A DNA stretch of 64,000 nucleotides from CAYMGM01 sp964390005 (GCA_964390005.1 CAYMGM010000002.1:1-64000), one strand, 5' to 3'; counted from the stretch's first letter, positions 51,363-59,669 are shown. The notes: generated from the sequence alone by a model not told the origin. Numbers and translations: made by a program.

Positions 51363-51896
51363 ATGTCTGGCCGCCCTAGCTTCCATGCTCCCCCCACAGG
51401 AATTGAACGCCCCTGGGGTTATGATGAAATCATCGTCACCAAAACCGATCTCAAAGGACAGATCACCTACGCCAACGAAGTCTTTTTGCGCGTCTCTCAG
51501 CTGAATGAGACCGACGCCCTCGGACAGCCTCACAACATCATTCGTCATCCCGATATGCCGCGCTGCATCTTCAAACTCTTGTGGGATCGCGTGCAGGCCA
51601 AGGATGAGATCTTCGCTTACGTCAAAAACAAAGCCATGAGCGGCGATTATTATTGGGTTTTTGCTCACGTTACGGCAAGCCTTGACGAAAAAAGAAATCT
51701 TGTCGGCTATCACTCTAACCGCCGCAAACCTCAGACCGAGCAAGTCGCCCGCATCCGCGATCTTTATGCAACGCTTAAAGCCGAGCAAGAACGCCACGCC
51801 TCGCCCAAAGATGGCCTTGCCGCCTCTTATGATCTCCTGATGAAAACCGTTAAAGATGCAGGGAAAACCTATGATGAATACATCTTCTCTTTCTAG
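51363..51896 (+). CDS. Aer-like PAS-domain redox sensor protein
   Basis: A 177-residue soluble PAS protein. The sequence DEIIVTKTDLKGQITYANE ... NIIRHPDMP ... GDYYWVFAHVTASLD is that of the Aer PAS domain, which binds FAD and senses redox state; the RHPDMP motif is the Aer hallmark. After the PAS domain (about 15-120) comes a helix and a short C-terminal tail, with no membrane or signalling domain. Its end overlaps the following MCP gene by 26 bases, so sensor and transducer are split into two coupled genes. A GTTTCAATC leader precedes the ATG with no strong ribosome site. Confidence 0.88.
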   Translation: MSGRPSFHAPPTGIERPWGYDEIIVTKTDLKGQITYANEVFLRVSQLNETDALGQPHNIIRHPDMPRCIFKLLWDRVQAKDEIFAYVKNKAMSGDYYWVFAHVTASLDEKRNLVGYHSNRRKPQTEQVARIRDLYATLKAEQERHASPKDGLAASYDLLMKTVKDAGKTYDEYIFSF

Positions 51897-53178
51897 GCTC
51901 CGCGCTTTAGCCTTTCTACAGCTTGGGCTAGCTGTCGGCGCGCTGAGTTATGAACTGTCGGGATCGTTTTCTGTTTTAGATCTTTCGCTTGCCCTTTGCA
52001 TGCTGGCTCTATCGAGCGGCGTCTTATGGACCGTCAAAAAACTGGCCCAAACTCTGACACGCTACACAAACGCCACTGAAAGACTGGCGAACGGTGATTT
52101 CGAAGCGCGTCTTTTTCCCGTTGTCGAAGGTGGCGAGATCGGTCATCTGGCGCTTCAGATCAATCGTCTGGCGGACTTGTCCGATGCCTTCGTCCGTGAG
52201 GTCAAGCATTCCATGGAGCATGTCACCGAAGGGAAATATTATCGCAAAGTTCTTGAACGCGGCCTCCCCTTCTCGTTTCACCTTAGCGCGGCAGCTTTGA
52301 ATAATGTGACGCGCGCAACCGAAGAAAAAGTTGGCCGTTTTTACATTTACACGAACGATTTTGAAACGAACGTCGATGGCGTTGTCAAAGAGCTTTCTGT
52401 TGAATCGCAAAACTTGCGCAACGCCGCCGAAAGCATGTCTGAAACGGCTCAAACGACAAGCGCACGTTCCGAAACCGCAGGCATGGCCGTCGATCGCGCC
52501 GCACAGAATGTCCAAAACGTCGCGTCGGCTGCCGAAGAGCTTTCCGCCTCAATCGCCGAAATCAGCCGTCAAGTCAGCGATTCAACGCAGCAAACGGCGG
52601 CAGCGGCCCATCAAGCCAAAGAAACAGACAAGCTCGTTCGAAGCCTGAGCGAAGCCGCGCAAAAAGTCGGCAGCGTTGTTCAATTGATCGGCGAAATCGC
52701 CGGACAAACAAATCTATTGGCCCTTAACGCAACGATTGAAGCCGCCCGCGCAGGCGAAGCCGGTAAAGGTTTTGCCGTTGTCGCTGGCGAAGTCAAAAAT
52801 CTGGCCACGCAAACATCCAAGGCCACAGACGAGATCGTGCAACAAATCACGGCGATACAAAGCGCGACCGATCAGGCCGTCTCGGCTATTGATGCCATCA
52901 GCACGCGGATCGGACAGGTCAACGACATCTCAAGCTCGATTGCCGAAGCCGTGCATCAACAGGAAATTGCGACGCAAGAAATCGCCCACAGCATTCAGGA
53001 AGTCTCAAGCGGCACCGCGCAAGTCACAAACGACGTTGGACAAGTCAGCACCGCTGCGATTAACACCAAACAGTCCGCCACACAGGTTCTGCATACATCC
53101 GAAACCGTCGCGACCGTTACCCATACTTTACAGCAGCAAGTAACTAATTTTATTCGCGTTGTTCGGGAAACGCGCTAA
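51871..53178 (+). CDS. methyl-accepting chemotaxis protein without a sensor domain
   Basis: About 435 residues. Two adjacent hydrophobic segments (about 12-30 and 37-58) are joined by a very short loop, so there is no periplasmic ligand domain. A HAMP-like linker follows (LTRYTNATERLANGDFEARL), then a long coiled-coil signalling domain with the conserved tip EIAGQTNLLALNATIEAARA and GFAVVAGEVKNLA. The start ATG at 51871 lies in the end of the PAS gene with AGGGA upstream. The membrane topology and signalling domain are those of Aer without its PAS, which the upstream gene supplies. Confidence 0.93.
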   Translation: MMNTSSLSRLRALAFLQLGLAVGALSYELSGSFSVLDLSLALCMLALSSGVLWTVKKLAQTLTRYTNATERLANGDFEARLFPVVEGGEIGHLALQINRLADLSDAFVREVKHSMEHVTEGKYYRKVLERGLPFSFHLSAAALNNVTRATEEKVGRFYIYTNDFETNVDGVVKELSVESQNLRNAAESMSETAQTTSARSETAGMAVDRAAQNVQNVASAAEELSASIAEISRQVSDSTQQTAAAAHQAKETDKLVRSLSEAAQKVGSVVQLIGEIAGQTNLLALNATIEAARAGEAGKGFAVVAGEVKNLATQTSKATDEIVQQITAIQSATDQAVSAIDAISTRIGQVNDISSSIAEAVHQQEIATQEIAHSIQEVSSGTAQVTNDVGQVSTAAINTKQSATQVLHTSETVATVTHTLQQQVTNFIRVVRETR

Positions 53179-53193
53179 AAACGTGTGTTTTTA

Positions 53194-53253
53194 AGCCTTT
53201 TGCACTGCAAAAGGCTGTGGCGGTTGACATTTTATTAAGTCCCGTTTGATAGG
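53194..53253 (+). promoter_or_regulatory. hairpin and candidate promoter before the receiver-Hpt pair
   Basis: A 10-bp stem AGCCTTTTGC/GCAAAAGGCT with a 3-base loop at 53194-53216 lacks a T-run and may be a weak terminator of the MCP gene. TTGACA follows at 53224-53229 with GATAGG 18 bases further on, a plausible promoter for the next two genes. Confidence 0.4.
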
Positions 53254-53326
53254 CTTAAGGACCGGATACAAGACGAAGGTCTTGATCAGTCAGATTGTTT
53301 TGCAACAAACAGGAGCCCATGGCGCC

Positions 53327-53806
53327 ATGGAAAGTCTGTTGTCGCCTGAGCGTTTATTTGAACGCTTTCCCGCCCGCGCCGCTCATTTTAAAATCGCGCT
53401 GCGGAGCCGTCCGTCGCGCGAAAAGAAGCGCGCGTTAGTGGTCGAAGACCAAGATTTTTCTCAGCGTTTATTGGTCGAATTGTTGCGACAAGACTTTCTT
53501 GTTGAAGCGGCCAAAGATGCGAAACAAGCCATTCAGATTTATTTGGACAGCGCGCCCGACATCACCTTTTTGGATATCGAACTTCCAGACGAAAGCGGCC
53601 ATTCGCTGGCACGTTTTTTCCGCGCGCTTGATCCAGGCGCTTACATTGTGATGGTCACCGGCAATAACTCGCTGGAAGATGTTGCCATGGCCAAAAGCAA
53701 TCAGGTTGATGGCTTTGTCGTCAAGCCCTATAACAAACAAAAAATCTACGAACGCGTTGAAAAATTCAAACAAATACGCCAGTCCGGGAAAGGAACGCCC
53801 CCATGA
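53327..53806 (+). CDS. single-domain response regulator
   Basis: A 159-residue CheY-like receiver with an N-terminal extension of about 33 residues. The acidic pocket is VVEDQD (E40, D41), the phospho-acceptor is D83 in TFLDIELPDESG, the switch Thr is in MVTGNNS and the Lys in VVKPYN. There is no output domain. The N-terminal extension (LFERFPARAAHFKIALRSRP) is basic and could bind a partner. The ATG at 53327 has AGGAG 11 bases upstream. Its end overlaps the Hpt gene by 4 bases. Confidence 0.9.
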   Translation: MESLLSPERLFERFPARAAHFKIALRSRPSREKKRALVVEDQDFSQRLLVELLRQDFLVEAAKDAKQAIQIYLDSAPDITFLDIELPDESGHSLARFFRALDPGAYIVMVTGNNSLEDVAMAKSNQVDGFVVKPYNKQKIYERVEKFKQIRQSGKGTPP

Positions 53807-54135
53807 CCCCAGCCGTCAATCTTGACAATCTCCATGAAATGACCGGGAGCGATCCAGATTTAGAAAAAGAGCTTTTTGGGGTCTTTCTAACATCAGCTGA
53901 GAAATGTTTAGAAGCCTTGCGCGCCAGCACCGGCCCTGGGGCCGAGGAAACTTGGCGCACGCAAGCCCATGCCTGGAAAGGCATGAGCCTTAACCTTGGC
54001 GCCGATACGCTCGGGCAATTATGTGCGCAAGCTCAAACCTCTAAAGAAGCGCCAGAAAGCGAAAAAATGGCCCTTTTAGAGAAAATTGAAGCCGCCTATG
54101 CGGACGTCAAAGCGTTTCTTCAGCCTTTGGTCTGA
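53803..54135 (+). CDS. histidine phosphotransfer (Hpt) domain protein
   Basis: A 110-residue stand-alone Hpt protein, a phosphate shuttle in phosphorelays. The phospho-accepting His is H56 in RTQAHAWKGMSLNLGA, the standard AHxLKG pattern, flanked by a four-helix bundle (LEKELFGVFLTSAEKCLEAL; EKMALLEKIEAAYADVKAFL). It overlaps the receiver gene by 4 bases, so the two form a coupled receiver-Hpt module. The sensor kinase that feeds it is not in the window. Confidence 0.9.
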   Translation: MTPAVNLDNLHEMTGSDPDLEKELFGVFLTSAEKCLEALRASTGPGAEETWRTQAHAWKGMSLNLGADTLGQLCAQAQTSKEAPESEKMALLEKIEAAYADVKAFLQPLV

Positions 54136-54141
54136 CAAAGC

Positions 54142-55164
54142 CTAGACAAGCAAAAGTCCGCGCGCTGCCATCATTTCGCGAACGCGCGCGGCGACCAATT
54201 GAACATCGTTCAAGGGCGCATAAGACCAGCTTTCTAAAGTAGGCCCCAAAGGCCGCGTAAGCCCATCATCGCGCAAAACCTGGTGAAAACGACGGAATTT
54301 CTCGGATCCACCGGGTAAATCGATCACATAGACGGGTTTGCCTGTCGTGCACGCCTCGGAAACCATATTCACGGAATCGCACGTCACAGCCAAAGCATCA
54401 GCCCCCCCCAACATGCCAAAATACGGATTAGGCCCCGTTCCATCCCATATATAGCTTGGAACGTCGGCTAACGCCGCTTGCAGCAAAGCCAAGTTTTCCT
54501 TGCCTGTCCGGCGCGACGGCGTCACCAAAAGCGATCCGCCGGACTGACGGGCCAGCGCTGCCAACGTCTCGGCAATCGGCTTCATTTCACGCGGCGTCAT
54601 TTGGTAAACGCTGTTGCTGCCGCCGATCATCACGGCAATCCAAGGCCGCGGCAACGCCGTCCAGCCCGGCGCAAAAAGAGCTGCTTCCGAGGCCAAACGT
54701 TCGGCTGTAATCCGGTTCAGCCCCCCGCGCGTCGTCATGATATTGGCCCCCAACAGACCATCATGCCGCGGGACAACGACCAAGTCGAATAGTGACGGAT
54801 CAATCACAGGATTGTGAATATGGACCGTAAAAGTGCCCGACTCACGCCGCGCGAGGATCGCCGCGGGCACCGCGGCACGGCCCGACAGAATCATCAGACG
54901 GGGGTATGGTTTTTGCACCGGATCGCTGTTAGGCGCGTATGCACGAGAAAGAATAATTCTAAAAAATGGCGACAACTGTTTCCATGGTGTTCGCAAACGC
55001 ACATGTTTGATCGTTGCTTGCACGCCCAAAGTCTCAGCCAAGCCAAGGCATTGATTTTCCATGCCTGCGGTCCCGTCAGTGACCACCCAGCAGGAAATTG
55101 CGGACGCGCTATCGCTTTTTAGAATTTTTTTCGGGGTCTCTAAGGAAATCTCTTGCACAGACAT
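54142..55164 (-). CDS. ELM1/GtrOC1-family protein
   Basis: A 340-residue protein of the mitochondrial fission ELM1 family, conserved in alphaproteobacteria and plants, with a GT-B glycosyltransferase-like shape. Markers are CWVVTDGTAGMENQCLGLAE at the start, SGRAAVPAAILARR, VHIHNPVIDPSLFDLVVVPRHD, WIAVMIGGSNSVYQM, and TCDSVNMVSEACTTGKPVYV near the end. Function in bacteria is not settled. The ATG at 55164 has AGGAAG 6 bases upstream; an earlier ATG would add 16 residues. Divergent from the Lrp-type regulator; convergent with the Hpt gene, 6 bases away. Confidence 0.9.
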   Translation of the reverse strand: MSVQEISLETPKKILKSDSASAISCWVVTDGTAGMENQCLGLAETLGVQATIKHVRLRTPWKQLSPFFRIILSRAYAPNSDPVQKPYPRLMILSGRAAVPAAILARRESGTFTVHIHNPVIDPSLFDLVVVPRHDGLLGANIMTTRGGLNRITAERLASEAALFAPGWTALPRPWIAVMIGGSNSVYQMTPREMKPIAETLAALARQSGGSLLVTPSRRTGKENLALLQAALADVPSYIWDGTGPNPYFGMLGGADALAVTCDSVNMVSEACTTGKPVYVIDLPGGSEKFRRFHQVLRDDGLTRPLGPTLESWSYAPLNDVQLVAARVREMMAARGLLLV

Positions 55165-55270
55165 GATATCTTCCTGTATTCGCCAAAACACGTTGTCACT
55201 TGGCTCCGCCATGACTCGTGACTATTATAACCTTTCTAAAGCCGAGAGCATTTGTTTTCGTAGGAGTGGC

Positions 55271-55765
55271 ATGAAGCACGTTAAACTCGACCGTATCGAC
55301 CTTAAGATTCTGCGCGCTTTGCAGAAAGAGGGTCGCATGACCAACGTTGACCTTTCTAAACAAGCGGGCATCTCTGCGCCGCCTTGCCTGCGCCGTGTGC
55401 GGGCATTGGAAAAGGGTGGCTATATACGCGGCTATCACGCCGACATTGCGCCAGACAAGTTGGGTTTTGGACTGACGGTTTTCGTTCAGGTGGCTTTGGC
55501 CAACCATGGCGAGGCTGATTTCAGCCATTTTGCCAAGCTTGTCGATACCTGGCCGATGGTCCGTGAATGCCATATGCTGACGGGTGAAACGGACTTTCTG
55601 ATGAAGGTCGTTTCCGAAGATTGGGAAGGATTCCAAAAATTCCTTTCGCAACTGTCGGCAACGCCGAACGTCCAGCACATTAAATCGGCACCCGTGATGC
55701 GGCGCACGAAATATGAAGCGGGCGTCCCGATTGACGTTCCCGAAGAAGCGCCCGCGTCGGCCTAA
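55271..55765 (+). CDS. Lrp/AsnC-family transcriptional regulator
   Basis: A 164-residue regulator. The N-terminal helix-turn-helix is LDRIDLKILRALQKEGRMTN ... LSKQAGISAPPCLRRVRALE, and the C-terminal RAM domain (about 70-150) has VFVQVALANHGEADFSHFAK and RECHMLTGETDFLMKVVSED, the ligand-binding and oligomer region. Family members sense amino acids. The ATG at 55271 has AGGAG 4 bases upstream; the frame is open for 70 codons further but these overlap the ELM1 gene. The effector and targets are unknown. Confidence 0.94.
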   Translation: MKHVKLDRIDLKILRALQKEGRMTNVDLSKQAGISAPPCLRRVRALEKGGYIRGYHADIAPDKLGFGLTVFVQVALANHGEADFSHFAKLVDTWPMVRECHMLTGETDFLMKVVSEDWEGFQKFLSQLSATPNVQHIKSAPVMRRTKYEAGVPIDVPEEAPASA

Positions 55766-55807
55766 ACCGCCGCAGCACTTTTCTAAAGTAGCTGTCTCGG
55801 ACAAGAG

Positions 55808-55841
55808 AAAAGAAAGGGGGCTTAAAATCCCCCTTTTCTTT
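55808..55841. terminator. intrinsic terminator after the Lrp-type gene
   Basis: GAAAGGGGG pairs with CCCCCTTTTC around an 8-base loop, with A- and T-rich flanks on both sides; one A is unpaired. Between convergent genes, so probably two-way. Confidence 0.8.
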
Positions 55842-55904
55842 ATGTCTCTTTTCCTTTGCTCCATGATCGATCGCTTTTCTAAACAACAAGGCTCTGGAAT
55901 GGCG

Positions 55905-56579
55905 TTAAGTCGTTTGATGGGAAGCGCCATCGTCCTTATGCCCTCCCGCATTTGTCAAATCACCGCGGTGACTGCGCACATCGGCCAGTAAAGCCTCAAG
56001 TCCATCCAGTTCGACCAGCATCGCATTGGCATGCTGCCAATTTTGCCCGCGCAGAGATTGCATCAAAGACATAATCCCCTGCTCAAGCGCCTGCCCGGCC
56101 TTTTGCGCGATACGATCACAATCGGCGACATTCTCGGTCGTTTGCAATTCGGCGCGCAGGGTTTGCAAAAGAGGATTAATCGCCTCGGCTTCATCGACAT
56201 CCTTCTCATGCAGCGACAGCCAATAGCGCCCCCGCGCCAAAGGATCGCGCAACGTCACAAAGGCATCTGTAATCGCCTCTAGCTGCGCGGCGGCATGGCC
56301 GCGCTCGCCCATGCCGCGCGAGGAAAAGCGCGTAGGCTCCAACAGCTTTTCAAAAGAGGCAAACTGCTTTTCTAAAAGAACGCTATCGATATCAATGCGC
56401 CGCTCAAGCCCCAAACGGGTAAAATGATCCATATCACGCACGGGTTGAACAGCGCCGCAGTGCGAGCAGAACAAGGAACGCGGATGCGTCGGTTTTTGAC
56501 AAATCCAGCAACGGACATCGGAACCATCCGAACCGCGACCCGAAGCGGTAAAATCGTTAAAGGCAATGATGTTAACCAT
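55905..56579 (-). CDS. hscB: HscB-like iron-sulfur co-chaperone lacking HPD
   Basis: A 224-residue protein with HscB layout: N-terminal zinc ribbon (C24xxC27 and C38xxC41; CWICQKP, CSHCGAV), J-like domain (about 50-125, HFTRLGLERRIDIDSVLLEK ... LEAITDAFVTLRDPLARGRY) and a C-terminal three-helix IscU-binding domain. In the J domain the HPD tripeptide that stimulates HscA is EPT (E81-P82-T83, in LLEPTRF). Without HPD it should not activate an Hsp70 ATPase, though it could still bind IscU. No isc genes are adjacent. Annotation as HscB rests on overall layout. Confidence 0.8.
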   Translation of the reverse strand: MVNIIAFNDFTASGRGSDGSDVRCWICQKPTHPRSLFCSHCGAVQPVRDMDHFTRLGLERRIDIDSVLLEKQFASFEKLLEPTRFSSRGMGERGHAAAQLEAITDAFVTLRDPLARGRYWLSLHEKDVDEAEAINPLLQTLRAELQTTENVADCDRIAQKAGQALEQGIMSLMQSLRGQNWQHANAMLVELDGLEALLADVRSHRGDLTNAGGHKDDGASHQTT

Positions 56580-56944
56580 GGAGGACTCAAAATGTGTCGA
56601 AAAGCATGTGGGGGGCTGTTGGGGGACAAGGGAAAACGGAAGAGGCCGAAGCCAAGACAGGACAAAAATAGAAAAAGGCTAGCAACTCCATAAGATTAGA
56701 TATTCCCCTGAGCGGTTAGAATACGCGATTCTCTGTCTTAAAGAAAGCTTTTCGACGCGTTTTCTGACCCGTCGCACTATCTTTCGATAACACGTTGAAT
56801 TACTTTCTTGAAATCTGCCCTATGGCTTGTGCTAAGATCCCCTTGGATAAAGTTTAATTGTTCTGCGACCGCGCCAACGTTGGTTCTTCGAAAAACCTTA
56901 CCTTTCGCGTCGCGTCTTTGTTGAAAGAGCAGGAAAAAAGAAAA
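56580..56944. other. 365-base divergent intergenic region
   Basis: Holds the promoters of hscB (minus) and the hydrolase (plus). TTGAAA at 56808-56813 with GCTAAGAT after 17 bases (56831-56838) is a candidate promoter for the hydrolase. The G-rich stretch at 56608-56680 has no convincing gene. Nothing else is recognised. Confidence 0.4.
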
Positions 56945-57613
56945 ATGCCTGAAGTTCTATTTGCTGGCCCCGCGGGGCGTTTAGAAGGACGCTACAGCCC
57001 GGGAAAATCGCCCACGGCGCCGATAGCCCTTATCCTTCACCCGCACCCCCAACATGGCGGGACCATGAACAACAAGGTCGTCTATACCATTTTTGGCGCG
57101 TTTGCCGAACGCGACTTTGCGACGCTGCGCTTTAATTTCCGTGGTGTTGGCCGCAGCCAAGGCAGCTATGATCGCGGTGAAGGTGAACTGAGCGATGCGG
57201 CAGCAGCCCTTGATTGGCTTCAGTCCATCAACCCCAACGCGCGTAGTGTTTGGGTTGCCGGTTTCTCGTTTGGGGCCTGGATTGGCATGCAATTGCTGAT
57301 GCGTCGCCCCGAAATTGAATCTTTTATTTCGGTCGCGCCGCCTGCCAATATGCTGGATTTCAGCTTTTTAGCTCCCTGCCCGGCTTCGGGTCAGATTATC
57401 CATGGCGAAGCGGACGAAATCGTCCCTGAACCTTTTGTCGCTAAGCTCGTCAGCAAATTGTCGCATCAACGCGGCATTCATATTGACTATCGCGTTATTC
57501 CCGGTGCCAACCATTTCTTTGGCGCGCATTTGGATATTCTTGGCGATCAAGTCGAAGATTATTTGGATGCAGCCCTGCATCAGCGACCGCTTCAAGTCGC
57601 GATGGCTGGCTAA
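56945..57613 (+). CDS. alpha/beta hydrolase
   Basis: A 222-residue hydrolase of the YcjY/CocE-like short group often called alpha/beta hydrolase in alphaproteobacteria. Motifs are LILHPHPQHGGTMNNKVV near residue 35, FNFRGVGRSQGSYDRG, the nucleophile S108 in AGFSFGAWIGMQ, the acid in HGEADEIVPEP and the base His in PGANHFFGAHLD. The ATG at 56945 fits family length. No lid or signal peptide is visible. Its substrate is unknown. It ends 6 bases from the convergent STAS gene. Confidence 0.88.
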   Translation: MPEVLFAGPAGRLEGRYSPGKSPTAPIALILHPHPQHGGTMNNKVVYTIFGAFAERDFATLRFNFRGVGRSQGSYDRGEGELSDAAAALDWLQSINPNARSVWVAGFSFGAWIGMQLLMRRPEIESFISVAPPANMLDFSFLAPCPASGQIIHGEADEIVPEPFVAKLVSKLSHQRGIHIDYRVIPGANHFFGAHLDILGDQVEDYLDAALHQRPLQVAMAG

Positions 57614-57619
57614 GGGCGG

Positions 57620-57934
57620 TTAAGCAGCAATACAAAGCGCATTGCACGCGGCAGCTTTATAAAGCATGTCGCGGACTTGTCCTTGTGGATCTTGAAACAC
57701 AAGCGCAAGATGGTTTTTCTTTGCCGTATCATGGGCTTGCATCAACATTTCAAGCCCAGACGAGTCCACAAATTGCAAAGACCGCACATTCATATGAACT
57801 TCGGACATGCGATTGGAGCCGGTCATCATGCCCATCAGGCGATGAAAAGCCAGTGCATCGATAAAGGTAAAAACACCTTCCATATCAATCTGGAGAATGT
57901 TTTTTGATGTGTGAACGGCGTATTTCATGATCAT
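57620..57934 (-). CDS. STAS-domain protein (anti-sigma factor antagonist type)
   Basis: A 104-residue single STAS domain. The pattern ILQIDMEGVFTFIDALAFHR, a strand-helix start, and MNVRSLQFVDSSGLEMLMQA, with the conserved DSSGL containing the phosphorylatable Ser, identify it as SpoIIAA/RsbV-like. Met1 and Met3 are both possible starts. No kinase or phosphatase partner is adjacent. It could regulate an anti-sigma factor or a chemotaxis-like complex; direct evidence is lacking. Confidence 0.88.
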   Translation of the reverse strand: MIMKYAVHTSKNILQIDMEGVFTFIDALAFHRLMGMMTGSNRMSEVHMNVRSLQFVDSSGLEMLMQAHDTAKKNHLALVFQDPQGQVRDMLYKAAACNALCIAA

Positions 57935-58350
57935 CCGCGTTTTGTGCCTTCTCGACGATTCTGTACACCATTCACTTAAATTCTTATTTATCAGTCACAT
58001 ACCCTCATGTGCGTCTGCGCGATAAGGCATAAAAGACAGGACAATAAATAAGTTTCTTTTATTGTTATACGACAATTACTTGAAGAAACGGTATAAAATT
58101 AGAACGGAAATGCATGAATTTTGTTTCTATTTTCGAACTATTCTTGAAATCGATAAAATACATATCAATTTATAGTCATTTGACAATAATTCCGATATCG
58201 GAATAGAGGGATTCCCCCAACGCCCGCCAACATTAATTGGCCATTAACCTAAAATATGATACAAATTTTATTCAATAAAAATATATGATTACTTTCGTTT
58301 TTTCGCGCTAGCCTTAAAATACTGAAGACGGCTAAAGGAGCCAAAGATCA
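57935..58350. other. 416-base AT-rich intergenic region
   Basis: This is the most AT-rich stretch of the window and has no gene on either strand. It holds the STAS promoter on one side and that of the two unknown genes on the other. Its clearest feature is the 16-bp palindrome at 58189-58204, listed separately. Poly-A/T tracts (58255-58290) may be curved DNA. Confidence 0.5.
58189..58204. promoter_or_regulatory. perfect 16-bp palindrome, possible operator
   Basis: ATTCCGATATCGGAAT is identical to its reverse complement. It lies 147 bases before the start at 58351 and in AT-rich DNA where such a dyad is unlikely by chance. No T-run follows, so an operator for a dimeric regulator is more likely than a terminator. 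Confidence 0.5.
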
Positions 58351-58770
58351 ATGTCTGACGCAAAGAAAATTCCCCTCACCGAAGAAGAAGCCGTACGCTA
58401 TTTGCGAAACGCGCTTTTGGTCGCGGGCGAAGAAATGGGTCCAGACGGCGATCATTGGCCTGTCATCAAGGACACGGTCTATAAAATCGTCAAAGACTGG
58501 GAAGACCTGAAACAAGAACGCGCGGTCGAAGCCGAAGCCAAAAAATACATCTATCACGATTTGGCGCAAATGGACGCCTTGGCTGAGAAAACCGAAGACC
58601 CCGAGGCCAAAGCTAAAGTCCAGGCGATTTTAAAGGAACTACGCGAAAACCTTGATGCTAGCTTTGAAACGCCCGCGGAAAACCGCGAAGCCGTCGATGA
58701 TCATGAGATGCCCCCGCATCTCCAACGCGCCGCTGCGATTATTGCAACGCTCGCGCAAGACGAAGAATAA
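58351..58770 (+). CDS. small acidic helical protein of unknown function
   Basis: A 139-residue acidic, helix-rich protein without Cys, signal peptide or membrane segment. TEEEAVRYLRNALLVAGEE, then VIKDTVYKIVKDWEDLKQER and EDPEAKAKVQAILKELREN suggest long amphipathic helices, possibly a coiled coil. A good AAAGGAG ribosome site precedes the ATG. It is followed 14 bases on by another small unknown gene, likely in the same transcript. No family is recognised. Confidence 0.68.
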   Translation: MSDAKKIPLTEEEAVRYLRNALLVAGEEMGPDGDHWPVIKDTVYKIVKDWEDLKQERAVEAEAKKYIYHDLAQMDALAEKTEDPEAKAKVQAILKELRENLDASFETPAENREAVDDHEMPPHLQRAAAIIATLAQDEE

Positions 58771-58784
58771 CAAAGGAGAGTAAC

Positions 58785-59129
58785 ATGACTGGAACTGCTG
58801 CCCCCCGTACCGATTTTATCGCTTTGACAGAAACAGCCCTGGCCAAAAGCCAAGGAACCGCCCTATCGCTTCAGGCCTTGCAAGAAAGCCAACCGGGCCG
58901 CGTCAGCGCGACGATGAAAGCTTATGCCGATTTACGCAGGGCGGGCATCGAATGCGGCCCCTATGAGCAATGGCTCAAGCGCATCGTCGATGTCGGCGCG
59001 GCCATGAAAAGCAAACCAGGAAACGATGGAGCGGCCTTAACGGCAGCCGCCACGCTTGGCGCACAACAAAAGAAGCGCCCCACAATAGTTCGCCGTCCCG
59101 GCGCGCCTGGCGCGGCTCCCCGCACTTGA
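58785..59129 (+). CDS. small basic protein of unknown function
   Basis: A 114-residue protein with an N-terminal helical region (FIALTETALAKSQGTALSLQ; SATMKAYADLRRAGIECGPY) and a basic, Ala/Pro-rich tail (KKRPTIVRRPGAPGAAP). A strong AAAGGAGAG site precedes the ATG. It is coupled to the acidic upstream gene by a 14-base gap. The acidic/basic pairing recalls interacting partners but no toxin or antitoxin motif is seen. Ends at a strong terminator. Confidence 0.66.
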   Translation: MTGTAAPRTDFIALTETALAKSQGTALSLQALQESQPGRVSATMKAYADLRRAGIECGPYEQWLKRIVDVGAAMKSKPGNDGAALTAAATLGAQQKKRPTIVRRPGAPGAAPRT

Positions 59130-59146
59130 TGCCTTCAAGACTGAAC

Positions 59147-59181
59147 AAACAGGCCCCGATTGAACTTATCGGGGCCTGTTT
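59147..59181 (+). terminator. intrinsic terminator
   Basis: A perfect 14-bp stem AAACAGGCCCCGAT with its complement and a 7-base loop, ending in TTTATT, 17 bases after the unknown gene. Confidence 0.9.
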
Positions 59182-59264
59182 ATTGGAAAAATGCCAAAAT
59201 CTTTGTTGCGATTTCTTTGAAAATCGCCAATGATGGCCGCAGTTTGACATAGGGGAGTTTTTTC

Positions 59265-59669
59265 ATGCGCCGCGTCGCTCTTTGCCTTTTGATCGCTCTG
59301 TCTATTGCCGCCTGCTCGACTAAAGTGGCCGAGTTCTGGCGCCCCATCAGCGAGCCCAATATTTTGCTGCCGATCGACAAAGGTCAGGCAAAGCTGAACT
59401 TCGATCTCAGCCAATGCCGTTGCGGCATTTTCCCGACCAACACGCCGCAAAACGATCAAGTCGCGTTTCAACCCGACAAACAGCGCCTGGTTCAGACGGG
59501 CGTGACCTCAACAGCCAACGACGATGGCAAATGCATGCAGCGCCCCAGCCTTGTGGTCAGCGAATGTATGCGCGCCCGCGGTTGGGAAGTCACCAAATGC
59601 TCAGGCCGTATGCCTTTGGCCAGCGGCGGTTCGCTTTGCGCGGGCGCTTCGGTTGACGACTTGCCATGA
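59265..59669 (+). CDS. predicted lipoprotein of unknown function
   Basis: A 134-residue protein with a lipoprotein signal peptide: MRRVALCLLIALSIAACS, where the lipobox LSIAAC places the lipidated Cys at residue 17. The mature part has further Cys residues (QCRCGIF; GKCMQRP; SECMRARGW; TKCSGR; LCAGA), an even set that could form disulfides in the periplasm. No family is recognised. GGGGAG lies before the ATG. Its stop overlaps the purB start by 4 bases (ATGA), so purB is translated from the same message. Confidence 0.78.
   Translation: MRRVALCLLIALSIAACSTKVAEFWRPISEPNILLPIDKGQAKLNFDLSQCRCGIFPTNTPQNDQVAFQPDKQRLVQTGVTSTANDDGKCMQRPSLVVSECMRARGWEVTKCSGRMPLASGGSLCAGASVDDLP

Noticed and set aside
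53194..53216. Intrinsic terminator after the MCP gene
   Set aside because: The stem is good but no T-run follows; it is listed only as a hairpin next to the promoter.
58351..59129. Toxin-antitoxin module
   Set aside because: The two small coupled genes have suitable size and charge, but neither has a toxin or DNA-binding antitoxin motif, and the 14-base gap is common in ordinary operons.
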